A stretch of DNA of 41,071 bases from Flavobacteriales bacterium (GTDB taxonomy: Bacteria > Bacteroidota > Bacteroidia > Flavobacteriales_D > Crocinitomicaceae): positions 1 through 41,071 of the forward strand of contig VFKM01000148.1 of assembly GCA_009885545.1 (NCBI GenBank). The letters are read 5' to 3'. A program made the translations under genes and the position numbers. Each line of letters opens with the position of its first letter. The stretch's first letter is position 1. The notes beneath the pieces were generated by a model, which did no database searches, had not been told where the DNA came from, and worked only from the letters and a program-made list of their open reading frames with translations. Of this stretch, positions 1 through 9,566 are shown in pieces.

Positions 1-102
1 ATGTTCAAATGTGTTGTAATCGTCGTTGTAAATAATTAAATCCTTTTTATCAACCAATAACTCCAACACGTCTACATCAAATTCTTCTTCCGTTTTTGTC
101 AT
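1..102 (-). CDS. clpS: ATP-dependent Clp protease adaptor ClpS, 5' part only (runs off the window)
   Basis: Minus-strand ATG at 102 gives MTKTEEEFDVDVLELLVDKKDLIIYNDDYNTFEH; the YNDDxNTFxH core is the ClpS signature. Starts 1 nt after the stop of the upstream gene. Not in the ORF track. Confidence 0.85.
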   Translation of the reverse strand, partial: MTKTEEEFDVDVLELLVDKKDLIIYNDDYNTFEH

Positions 103-103
103 T

Positions 104-3100
104 TTATTTTTCTTCTAATTCAAGTTCAGTTTCTGTAACCAAAGTCCAAGTTAAACCAAATAAATCTATTTTGGCTTTTAATTCATCCATTTTATTATCA
201 GGAATTCGATATATTCTTAATTCAATTGATTCCTCAGTTTGAATAAATTCTCTTCTATAATTGTAACGCAACAACCAGTCGATGAAATCACCCGGTAATT
301 TTTTGCTACTAAACTTCACTGAAACAATAGACGATGGCTCATCATTAGCATCTAAAACGTATAGGGTATCAACATCATCCTTGAAATGATAAACTTGTGG
401 TAATTCATCTTTGGAATCTGCGATTGCCGATTTCACATGTTTGTCTATTTCATCATAATAGAAACTTCCATGGCTGTTGTAACGGTTCAAAACCTCACGA
501 GGGAATTCGTCAAATGTTTTCTTTGTAATAATTTGAACTCTTTCTAGTTTCTTTGTAACAACTTGCTCATCAGGGATGATAACTGTAGCAGATATGACTG
601 GGTCAACAACAGTCACTGGAGCAATCACCTTTCCTTCCAAAACACTGGCACCCTTTTCGTCCAACAATTTTTGAGCATCAGCCAATGTTATTCTTTCTCC
701 CTTGTAATAAGCCGTAATAAATGCATCTTGCACTCCTTTAGCAATTGCATCCAGTTTCTTAGGACGTGCATTGTCTATTGAAGTAAACATTCCAGTAGAA
801 TAACGGATTTGCCCATTCGGTAAACGCACTGTCATCAATGGAGTAATATTATGCACTGTATTTGCATTCACAGGTTTGTTGTAAACACCGATTTGAACTG
901 TAAAGAATAAACCTAAATATTTTTCTATCGGTTCAGCTTTCACTGCTCCTGGAGCTTTATTATATGTCAACTCATCCACTTTTATTTTCCTCAAAGTGTC
1001 TTCAAGACCCATAGAGATGGCAGTGTTTGTAGCCATTTCAAGAATTAGCTCATTTTCACCTTTTGCGACACATTCACCATTTGCTTCAAGTATTTTAGCC
1101 TCTGCCAATGAAATTCTTTTTCCATCGCAGTATGCTACAGCGAAAGCGTCTGCATATCCTAATCCTTTGATTTGATCTCTTACCTCTACAACTTTCTTAC
1201 TGTTATTGAAATAACCCGCCATGTATCTTGTAACACCATTATTCAATTTCTCTCCTGAAATCGGATTGAATTCTTTGAATAAATCTTGTGGAATTGGTTT
1301 AGCAAATGCACCAATTTGAACGCGATAAACTAATCCTGTAGGACTCTTAACATCAACTGGAATTGGTTTTGCTGCAGAATAAGTGTTTGTACCTTCAGCC
1401 TTAATATCTAAACCACTTGCAGGAAGTGGAACCAATGCAGCAAGAACAGCCAATCGTTTGATTGGTAAAATTCCTCTTTCAACAAGATTTTGCATTTTCA
1501 TCGCTTCTTCTGTATTCGCTGGCAAAGCTTCCTTTGCAATTTGTTGTTTTACTTTTAATTCACTTAGAAGCGTTTGTTTCTCCGCTTCCATTTGTTTGAT
1601 TTTTTCAACGTTCAATTGAAGTTTCGCTTGATTTTCTTCAGTTGGGCTGTCAATACTATTCTTAACCAATTCTTTTGTAATTGATTTTTCCAAGTTCAAT
1701 TGAGCATCTAAATTAGCAATTTGTTTTTCAACTTCCAATGCTGGTCTTGCCTTCTCTTCATAATTCTTATATTCTTCCGTTGCAGCTATTTCCTGTTCTT
1801 CAACAAAAGAAACACTATTTTTCATTGCATTAGGATCAGTTGTTGTTTCAATTTTTTCTTGTTGAGCAAGGCGCGCATCAATAGCTTCTAGCTGTTGCTG
1901 AACCAAAGTTCGTTGTTGAACTTTCTCTTTTCGTTCTTCATTTAAAGCAATTAATTCTTTTCCTTTTGCCTTAGAAATTTCATAATCCAATTCCTTGATT
2001 ATTCGGGTTAGTTCCCCAACTTGAATTGAAAAACGACGTTTCTTTTCTTCTAGCGTAATGTTTGATTCCAACGACGTAATCCCGTTTTCTTCTTCAAGTT
2101 GTTGTATTTTATTCTCAACAATTGCTTCTTTTAAAATATCATTCGCTTGTTTTTCCTTTTGTAAGGCGGTATTCAACAAGTAATTCTTTTCTTCTACACT
2201 TTTTGTTTCATTTGCTTCTTTTACCAAGGCTTCAACTTCTGTTGACAATGATTCTTGCTGTACAAGTGCCGCTTCAGAAGTTAATTTTGTTTCGTTATTT
2301 AATTGAGATCCTGCTTTCAGTTCATTTGTTTGCGTTTCGATGACTTTCTCTTTATTTGCAATTTCAGCGGTAATCAATTTGTTTTCTTGCGTCGTTTGCT
2401 CCTTTTGAACTTGAGTTAATTCTTTTTGAATAACTTGTTTTTCCTTTGGTGTTAATTCTGGATTCGTTAAATCACTTTGTAATTTGTTTTCTTTTTGATT
2501 CAATTCAGTCAACAAAGGGTCGTTGAATTCATTTCCTTCATTCGTTTCATCAGGGCCAGCAATTCTTTCCAATTCTCCGATAGAAATCTTCCATTGACGA
2601 CGTCTTTCTTGAACTTGCGTCAATTCTTCTTTCAACCAATTTACTTCCTCTTTCAATACTTCATTCTCAGCGTCATTTTTTAATTCGTTTGACTTCTCAG
2701 AAATTTGAGTTGAAAGCGCTTTTTCATAATTTGCAAGAATTGCATCTTGTTGTTTTAATTCCTCAATCGTCTTAAATTCATTAGTCATTGCGGCATTGTT
2801 CCCTTGCAATAAATCTTCTCTCAAATTATTTACAAATGCTGTTTGTTTGATTTCATTTTCAACAACATCAACATTTCCTGTTCTATAATTCTGCTCGTTT
2901 TCTTTGCTTTGAATCAATTCGTTTTTCAATACTTCATTCGCAGCAAGAATTTCTGGATTCTGCTTTTTCGCAAGGATCTTCTCATTGGCTGCAATTTGGG
3001 TTGCAATTCTTTCTTGATGAATGACTTCTCTTTCAGCTAAATCAGAATTTTTCGCATCCGAAGTTGAAGCTTTTAATTTTTCGATATCAGCAGAATAGTT

Positions 3101-6100
3101 TTCGTCAACTTTAGTAATGATTTCGGTTTCCTTAATTTGAGCATTCAATTCCGCATTTCGATCTGTTAATTCAGTTATAACAGCTTTTTGACTAACAATC
3201 AATTCTTGAACTGCTGCTAATTTCTGTTGAACTTTTTCGTCCGTTGGATTCTTGTCTAACAGTTTATTCAAACTCTTTTCTTCCAATTGAAGTTTTGTCA
3301 ACAACTCATTTTCCAATTTGATTTGCTCAGCAATTTTCTTATTCTCAACCATTCTAGAATTCGCCAATTCCTCTTTACGAGAAGTGTAATCTGGTAAAAC
3401 ATCGGCAATAATTTGTTCTTTGTCAAGTGTGTTATCAACAGATTCATTTGAATTGTTCAAGATATTTTTATTCTCAGCAATCAACTTTTCCGTTTCTAGC
3501 TGAATTGCTTCAAGAATTGCCAGTGCCTCTTTTAAGGAATTATCATTTGGTGATTGATTTAATCGTTCCTGAATATTGATTTTTTCAGTTGTCACTTTAT
3601 CATTGAAATCATTGTTCAACTTCAATAATTGCTCAGCTTTTTCTATGTTTGATAAATTACCATTTTCTTCTATACTTTCTTTTTGAGAAATGTAAGAAGG
3701 GTCTATTTCATCTATTTTATTCGATTTCGCTTGTGCAGTAACAGTCGATTCAGATGCTGCATTGTTTTTTTGTTCATTCAATCGTTCAATTGAGGATTGC
3801 AAATCAGATCGAATAGCTTCTAATTTCTTTCTTTCCTCTATTTTCACTTGATCCTCTGGATTGTTCATTAAGGCTTCTTCAATAGAAAACAATGCGTTAT
3901 TGACTTTCGCTAAAAGTGAAATTTCTTCATTCAAGAGTTTTTGAATTCTTTCAGATTCTTCAACATCCGATTTATTAATGTTCGTTATGTTGTCGAAGTA
4001 ATTAGGATCAATTTTATTAATTGTCGCTTCTTTCACTTCGTTACTCACACTTGCATTCACAGAATTTTGGTCAATTTGTTTTTGGCGATTCTCAATATTA
4101 TTTTCAAGTTCTTCACTAAGTGCATTTAATATTTGTTGCTCTTTTTTCAATTCAACAGAAGAAGGATTTTCCATCAATTGATTTTCTATATTTTCCAGTT
4201 GGTCGTATACTTTGCTCAATAATTGTCGATCCAATAATTGAATATTCTCAAGTTTTTCTAATGCCGTTTGATTGCTTTGCTCAATTGTATTTAATTCACT
4301 AAAATATTCTGAATTCAACTGATTAATAATTGCATCTTTCTCTTCTTTGGAAACAAATACAGCTGGTTCGTTAGAATTTAAAACAGCTTCATTTTGAACT
4401 ACTTTTTCTTTAATTTCTTTTTCGATTTGAGCTAAAACTGCTTGTTCTTTCAACAACGATTGATTTCCAGCATCTTTTTCTAATTGAGATTTAACAACTT
4501 GGTTCTTTTGCTGAATCTGGTTTAATAATGTCTTTTCTTCTTCCAGTAATTGTTGTGCTTTTTCCTTATCAGAAATTTCAGTTGAACTTTCAATTTCTTT
4601 TACATTTGATTCATATTCCTCAGAGATGTTATTGATCGCAGTTTGTTTTTCCTGTTCAGTGAAATTATCAATTGGCAATCCATTTTTAAGTGAAGCAATA
4701 TCACCATTGATAGCATTTATATTATTCTCTGTTTCCTTTTTTAATTCAGTTAAAACGATCATTTTGTTTTTGGCTTCAGCGTTGAAAGGATCATTGTCCA
4801 ATACTTTTTGAGCAATTACAATTTCAGCTTGAATTTTATCCAATAATTGCTGTTCTAACTTTAATTCTGAATTTTTCTTTTTCAAATCAGAATCGTTTCC
4901 TTTTGCAATACTTTCTCTTTTCGAACTATAATTAGGGTCTAGCTTATCACGAAGTAAATTCTTTTGTTCAATCAGACTTTCGGCTGATAATTCAACATTC
5001 GATTTACTTTCCATAATTTGAGCACGTTCTTCCATTCGTGATTCAATCAAGGATTTCAATTCTAATAACTTCGTCTTTTCTTCTTTTAGAGATTCATTAT
5101 TCGGTTGTTTCACCAATTGTTTGTCTAAAGCAACTATTTTAGCATCAATTGCCGTCATCAACTTTTGATCTTTTATCTGAAGTTGCGACATTTTCTCTTC
5201 CTGACTTAGTGAAGTATTCTCATTAATACTTACTACTTCTTTCGCATATCCAGGTTGAATTGTTTCAATTAATGCATTTGTTACTTCACTTGACGATTCA
5301 CTTGTTAACGAGTCAGGAATTTGCTTTTCTCTGTCTGCTATACTATTTTCCGTTGTTGCTTTTAATTCAACTAAAGCGGCTTTATTTTCTATTAAAGTTT
5401 CATTTGTTGGATCTAATTCTATCTTCTCTATGACTTTCTCTAATTCTTCTTCAATTTTCTCGATGAGCGATTTATCAATCTCATTGAGTGCTTTTGATTG
5501 TTCCTCATTCGTTAAATCAGTATTCGACTTCACCTCATCAATCTTCTGAGTATAAGTTGGATCTATTTGTGCAATAACTTCCTTACCACTTGGTGCTTCG
5601 TTGGTGTTGGTTAAAGCAAGTAATTCTGTATTTCTTTCAGTAATAGTTGATTGTGTTGTTGATTTAATTTCAGTCAAAGCTTCTTGCTTTCCGAGCAATG
5701 TTTTATCCGTTGGATTTTTTTTAAGTTGCGTGTTGACAGCTTTCAATTCTTTGTCAACAGTCATTAAGAATTTCTCGTCTTCCTGATTAAGTGCTTGTAA
5801 TTTCTCTTTCTCAGTCAGAGAATTATTCGTTGAAATCTGTTCCTTTCTAGTTTCAATCGTTGGGTCCAATTGAGCAGCAATCTCCTTCTCATTCAGCTTT
5901 TCGTTTGTGTTGGTTGAAGCAAGTAATTCTGTATTTCTTTGAGAAATAATTGCGTTGGTGTTTTCCTTAATCTGTGTTAATGATTTTAGTTTTTTCTGCT
6001 GTGTTTTATCGAAAGGACTTTCAGCTAAACCAGCAGAAACAACTTTTAATTCCTTATCAATGGCTGCAATTAATTTTTCATCTTCCTTGTTTAATTCTTC

Positions 6101-8899
6101 CAGTTTTTCAGAATCATTCAAGTTAACATTCGCTTCAATTGCCTTTCTCTCTTTATTGTAATCAGGCTGAATCGATTGAATGAGTTCATCCATATCATTA
6201 GACCCATCCTGCGACACAAGTGCTTCAACTTGTTTATCTCTATTGGCAATATTAATATCTAACGTTTCTTGGTATTTTAGAATTTCTTGTTTCTCTTTAT
6301 TTAAATTTTCATCAAACTTATTGTCAACAAGTAGTTTTTCAATTTCAGCTAATCGCTTATCTAGTAATTTATAGGTATTTCTGTCATTCTCTAAATGTTT
6401 GTAAACCTTATCTTCTTTGGATAGAACTGGATCATCTTGTATCCCTTTTGATGAGGCTGTATATTGCTCAAAAATATTATTCGCTTTCAACCCAGAAGTA
6501 ACGTTTATTCTTTCTTTCAAGGTTGGGTCTTTTTTCTCAAGTTCAAGTATTTGTTGGTTCACGTATGCGGTTAACGTGTTTGAATTAGTTTTTTCTGTTT
6601 CGGCTAACGCTGCACTTGCTTTTTCTTTACTAACAACGGCAATCGATCTATTAGAAATTGCATCCTGTAGAATTTGAATTTGTTTATTAACTAAGTACTT
6701 CTCTTGGCTTTTTTTATCAATTATATTTTGAATTTTATCCCGCTCCTCTTGAATTAGCACTATTTCAGCTTCTTTTTCTGCAATTTTTTGTTGAATTGCT
6801 GGAACCTCTTTGCTTTTAACCGAACCAATTGAGTTTTGAAGCGCTTGAATTTCAATCTCAAGTGTTTTAACATCCTTATTATAGCCATCAACCTTACCTT
6901 TCAATGAACTTATGTCATCGTCATATTTCACCACTTTTTCAACTAAATTTTGAACTAAATCTGTAGAATTATCTTTCAAAATAGTTTTTAATAAGTCTTT
7001 GTTTTCTACAATTAGTTGAACAGCCTCTTTTTCATTCCCTGCTTTAAACAACTCATCAAACTGTTTTGTAATTGCTGTCAGTTTTTGCTGATCAACGCCC
7101 AAACTAGATTTTGAAAGGACTTCTTTAATAGAGTCATTCAAATGCAGCAGGTCCTTCGAATATTTTTTGAGTTCATTTTGCTTGTTAATTAATGACTCTG
7201 CTTCTCTTAATAGAATGTATTTACTTTCTGTATCTTGCGTTTTGTTCGCTTCAGATACTTTTAATTTAATTTGTTCTTCAAGTGCTAAAAATTCGACTGC
7301 ATTTTCTACAACCAAATTATTGATATTATTCCCGATGCTATTAATTAAATTCGTGTTCTCAGATGCTTTTTTCATCTGTTGATTCAGTACATCAGAAACT
7401 TCTACCAGCAATAAATTACCCAATCCTAGCTCATCAAGAATTTCTTTATTGATTTTATCCTTTTGAACTTCATTCATGTCAAACTCATTAATATTGACAT
7501 TTAAATTCGAACGCATTTTTATCACTTCAGCTAAAACCGCTGCAGGGTCATCAACTTCTTCATCGAACAAATTCACAATCTTTACAACCTCTTTCCCTTC
7601 CTCCATTGTATGGATGATTTTTTGCTTTAGAGGTTTGAATTCTTTCATAAATGGAATGGAAACAACGAATTTATATTCTTGGTCACTTCCTTCAACTGTC
7701 ATGATATATTCATACTTTCCTCCCTTTGGGAAAGTGATCAAGTATACAGCTTTGTCATTTGAATTAAATTTCCCAATGATTTCACCATTCGCGTAATCTT
7801 TAATTTCAAAATTGATTCTTTTTATCTTAGGATCAATTTCCGAGAGAAAATTCCCTTTTACCACTGCTAATTGCAACGGCACCCTGTCAACATTCACTTT
7901 GTAAACAAATAATTTACCAGATTCACTCTGTCGTGCAGATGCAAAATAGGCGTCTTTGTTTAATGAATCTACGACATAAAACAGATCATCATCTGGAGAT
8001 GAAACAGCAAAATCCATATTTTCTGGTGGACCAAAAGAATTATTATCGACGTCAAACTTACTGCGGAATACATCGTATCCTCCCATCGAGTTGTGCCCTT
8101 TAGATGAAAAATACAAATAGTTTCCATCGGGGTGCATATATGGGAAATCTTCATCGAATTCAGTGTTTACATTACCTTGAATTGCTTGAGGCATACCCCA
8201 AGAACCATCAGGCAATCTCCTTCGAACATAAATATCTTTACCTGAATTACCATTGTCTCCATAACTTGAATAGTAAATTAATGAAGCATTTTTAGGAAAG
8301 TGAACTAACGGAATATGATTGTTTTTCTTATCTAATTTAGACTGGAAATCTGCTGTGACCAATAAATCCCCACCGATGTCTTTCAATTCGTATACACGAA
8401 AAAATTTATCTATTGTGATCTCTTTTTTCTCAGAAACAATTATATCCGTAATGGTAGTCATTAATCGCTTCCCATTTTGACACATTTGAATTGCCCTTTC
8501 CGTTTCTTCTACCTTATTACCTCCTGGACTTTTTTCTAAATAGAAATTATATTGTTTAATTGCCTCATTGAATTGGTAATTTAAATGCAATGCTTTACCT
8601 AGAAAATAATAAGCATCAGGCGAAGTGGCAGGGTCATTTACAGAAAAAGACAAGTATTTTATTGCTTCTTGCTTATTGTTTGAGTTAAACAAGAGGCAAG
8701 TCCCATATTTGTAATTATAAGATGCGTCTCTTGGTTGAAGGGATAGCAAACGTAAATACAAAGACGTGGCTTCTAGGTACTGTTCTAAATCGAACAGTTT
8801 ATCAGCTTGTGCCTTCATTTCTATCTCTGTTTGCGCCTTACTAAAAAAGGAGAAAAAGATAACAATCAAGAGTATTACTCTATGTTTTTTAATGCTCAC
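104..8899 (-). CDS. Giant (2931 aa) exported protein: signal peptide, TPR, PD40/WD40-like propeller, carboxypeptidase-regulatory-like segment, long repetitive helical region, two SPOR-like modules
   Basis: Signal peptide MSIKKHRVILLIVIFFSFFSKAQ; TPR-like N-terminus; PD40-like motifs (FDEDFPYMHPDGNYLYFSSKGHNSMGGYDVFRS); ~101-aa repeats beginning [DQ]PxY; YRVQIGAF and FFTVQIGVY SPOR-like starts near the C-terminus. Confidence 0.9.
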   Translation of the reverse strand: MSIKKHRVILLIVIFFSFFSKAQTEIEMKAQADKLFDLEQYLEATSLYLRLLSLQPRDASYNYKYGTCLLFNSNNKQEAIKYLSFSVNDPATSPDAYYFLGKALHLNYQFNEAIKQYNFYLEKSPGGNKVEETERAIQMCQNGKRLMTTITDIIVSEKKEITIDKFFRVYELKDIGGDLLVTADFQSKLDKKNNHIPLVHFPKNASLIYYSSYGDNGNSGKDIYVRRRLPDGSWGMPQAIQGNVNTEFDEDFPYMHPDGNYLYFSSKGHNSMGGYDVFRSKFDVDNNSFGPPENMDFAVSSPDDDLFYVVDSLNKDAYFASARQSESGKLFVYKVNVDRVPLQLAVVKGNFLSEIDPKIKRINFEIKDYANGEIIGKFNSNDKAVYLITFPKGGKYEYIMTVEGSDQEYKFVVSIPFMKEFKPLKQKIIHTMEEGKEVVKIVNLFDEEVDDPAAVLAEVIKMRSNLNVNINEFDMNEVQKDKINKEILDELGLGNLLLVEVSDVLNQQMKKASENTNLINSIGNNINNLVVENAVEFLALEEQIKLKVSEANKTQDTESKYILLREAESLINKQNELKKYSKDLLHLNDSIKEVLSKSSLGVDQQKLTAITKQFDELFKAGNEKEAVQLIVENKDLLKTILKDNSTDLVQNLVEKVVKYDDDISSLKGKVDGYNKDVKTLEIEIQALQNSIGSVKSKEVPAIQQKIAEKEAEIVLIQEERDKIQNIIDKKSQEKYLVNKQIQILQDAISNRSIAVVSKEKASAALAETEKTNSNTLTAYVNQQILELEKKDPTLKERINVTSGLKANNIFEQYTASSKGIQDDPVLSKEDKVYKHLENDRNTYKLLDKRLAEIEKLLVDNKFDENLNKEKQEILKYQETLDINIANRDKQVEALVSQDGSNDMDELIQSIQPDYNKERKAIEANVNLNDSEKLEELNKEDEKLIAAIDKELKVVSAGLAESPFDKTQQKKLKSLTQIKENTNAIISQRNTELLASTNTNEKLNEKEIAAQLDPTIETRKEQISTNNSLTEKEKLQALNQEDEKFLMTVDKELKAVNTQLKKNPTDKTLLGKQEALTEIKSTTQSTITERNTELLALTNTNEAPSGKEVIAQIDPTYTQKIDEVKSNTDLTNEEQSKALNEIDKSLIEKIEEELEKVIEKIELDPTNETLIENKAALVELKATTENSIADREKQIPDSLTSESSSEVTNALIETIQPGYAKEVVSINENTSLSQEEKMSQLQIKDQKLMTAIDAKIVALDKQLVKQPNNESLKEEKTKLLELKSLIESRMEERAQIMESKSNVELSAESLIEQKNLLRDKLDPNYSSKRESIAKGNDSDLKKKNSELKLEQQLLDKIQAEIVIAQKVLDNDPFNAEAKNKMIVLTELKKETENNINAINGDIASLKNGLPIDNFTEQEKQTAINNISEEYESNVKEIESSTEISDKEKAQQLLEEEKTLLNQIQQKNQVVKSQLEKDAGNQSLLKEQAVLAQIEKEIKEKVVQNEAVLNSNEPAVFVSKEEKDAIINQLNSEYFSELNTIEQSNQTALEKLENIQLLDRQLLSKVYDQLENIENQLMENPSSVELKKEQQILNALSEELENNIENRQKQIDQNSVNASVSNEVKEATINKIDPNYFDNITNINKSDVEESERIQKLLNEEISLLAKVNNALFSIEEALMNNPEDQVKIEERKKLEAIRSDLQSSIERLNEQKNNAASESTVTAQAKSNKIDEIDPSYISQKESIEENGNLSNIEKAEQLLKLNNDFNDKVTTEKINIQERLNQSPNDNSLKEALAILEAIQLETEKLIAENKNILNNSNESVDNTLDKEQIIADVLPDYTSRKEELANSRMVENKKIAEQIKLENELLTKLQLEEKSLNKLLDKNPTDEKVQQKLAAVQELIVSQKAVITELTDRNAELNAQIKETEIITKVDENYSADIEKLKASTSDAKNSDLAEREVIHQERIATQIAANEKILAKKQNPEILAANEVLKNELIQSKENEQNYRTGNVDVVENEIKQTAFVNNLREDLLQGNNAAMTNEFKTIEELKQQDAILANYEKALSTQISEKSNELKNDAENEVLKEEVNWLKEELTQVQERRRQWKISIGELERIAGPDETNEGNEFNDPLLTELNQKENKLQSDLTNPELTPKEKQVIQKELTQVQKEQTTQENKLITAEIANKEKVIETQTNELKAGSQLNNETKLTSEAALVQQESLSTEVEALVKEANETKSVEEKNYLLNTALQKEKQANDILKEAIVENKIQQLEEENGITSLESNITLEEKKRRFSIQVGELTRIIKELDYEISKAKGKELIALNEERKEKVQQRTLVQQQLEAIDARLAQQEKIETTTDPNAMKNSVSFVEEQEIAATEEYKNYEEKARPALEVEKQIANLDAQLNLEKSITKELVKNSIDSPTEENQAKLQLNVEKIKQMEAEKQTLLSELKVKQQIAKEALPANTEEAMKMQNLVERGILPIKRLAVLAALVPLPASGLDIKAEGTNTYSAAKPIPVDVKSPTGLVYRVQIGAFAKPIPQDLFKEFNPISGEKLNNGVTRYMAGYFNNSKKVVEVRDQIKGLGYADAFAVAYCDGKRISLAEAKILEANGECVAKGENELILEMATNTAISMGLEDTLRKIKVDELTYNKAPGAVKAEPIEKYLGLFFTVQIGVYNKPVNANTVHNITPLMTVRLPNGQIRYSTGMFTSIDNARPKKLDAIAKGVQDAFITAYYKGERITLADAQKLLDEKGASVLEGKVIAPVTVVDPVISATVIIPDEQVVTKKLERVQIITKKTFDEFPREVLNRYNSHGSFYYDEIDKHVKSAIADSKDELPQVYHFKDDVDTLYVLDANDEPSSIVSVKFSSKKLPGDFIDWLLRYNYRREFIQTEESIELRIYRIPDNKMDELKAKIDLFGLTWTLVTETELELEEK
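3107..6169 (-). repeat. Ten consecutive ~101-aa tandem protein repeats (an 11th starts at 3106; a degenerate one at 6529)
   Basis: First-codon positions of the aligned [DQ]PxY-type motif: 6169, 5866, 5563, 5257, 4939, 4624, 4315, 4009, 3703, 3397, 3106. Spacings: 303, 303, 306, 318, 315, 309, 306, 306, 306, 291 nt. Confidence 0.9.
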
Positions 8900-8945
8900 T
8901 TAAAATCTATACTGTACACTATTTAATAACAAAGGAATAGTACGT

Positions 8946-9566
8946 CTATTTTTTAAAAAGGTTCATCTTCGCCTCTTCTCCTTTCATTAGTCTAACGATG
9001 TTTTGTCTATGTGCAAAAATGACAAGAAAGCTTAATAAAATACTGAAGCTAAAAAGCCAATTAGAATCTTCTTCAATTACAAATCTAACGACAAGTGGGA
9101 AAGACAATGCTGCAACCATTGCTCCAAGAGAAACAAATTGAAACAAAATGAATACAATTAGAAAAAGTACAACACATATTAAAGCCGCTATGGGCTGTAA
9201 TCCAATTATTACACCTAAAGATGTTGCTACTCCTTTTCCTCCTTTAAATTGAGCAAAGATTGGAAATACATGGCCAATAACTGCTAAGATCGCAGCAATT
9301 ATTTGAATTTGAATAATAAGATCTTTTTCAATTGTTGAATTTAAAAAAATCATCGGTAAAAATGTGGCTAAAGCCCCTTTTGCTATATCGATTGATAGCA
9401 CAAAAATCCCTGGTTTTTTTCCTAATACCCGAAATGTATTAGTTGCCCCAGCATTCTTACTACCGTGCTCTCTTACATCAATATTATACCACGCTTTTCC
9501 AACCCAAACGGCAGAAGGAATTGACCCTAGTAAATATGCAATAATTGAAAAGATTAAATATTCCAT
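8946..9566 (-). CDS. plsY: Glycerol-3-phosphate acyltransferase PlsY
   Basis: GSIPSAVWVGK, DVREHGSKNAGATNTFRVLGKKPG and AQFKGGKGVATSLG motifs; polytopic membrane protein. Confidence 0.95.
   Translation of the reverse strand: MEYLIFSIIAYLLGSIPSAVWVGKAWYNIDVREHGSKNAGATNTFRVLGKKPGIFVLSIDIAKGALATFLPMIFLNSTIEKDLIIQIQIIAAILAVIGHVFPIFAQFKGGKGVATSLGVIIGLQPIAALICVVLFLIVFILFQFVSLGAMVAALSFPLVVRFVIEEDSNWLFSFSILLSFLVIFAHRQNIVRLMKGEEAKMNLFKK

Noticed and set aside
3107-6169. CRISPR-like periodic repeats
   Set aside because: Periodicity is ~303 nt, in frame and protein-coding with diverged DNA; no short identical repeats or spacers.
563-8295. About 20 plus-strand ORFs of 60-106 aa opposite the giant gene
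   Set aside because: Antisense shadows of an intact repetitive coding frame; low-complexity Ser/Phe/Leu-rich translations with no recognisable domain.
8900-8945. TGTACA-centred partial palindrome upstream of the giant gene as an operator
   Set aside because: Symmetry is short and imperfect; no supporting copies seen.
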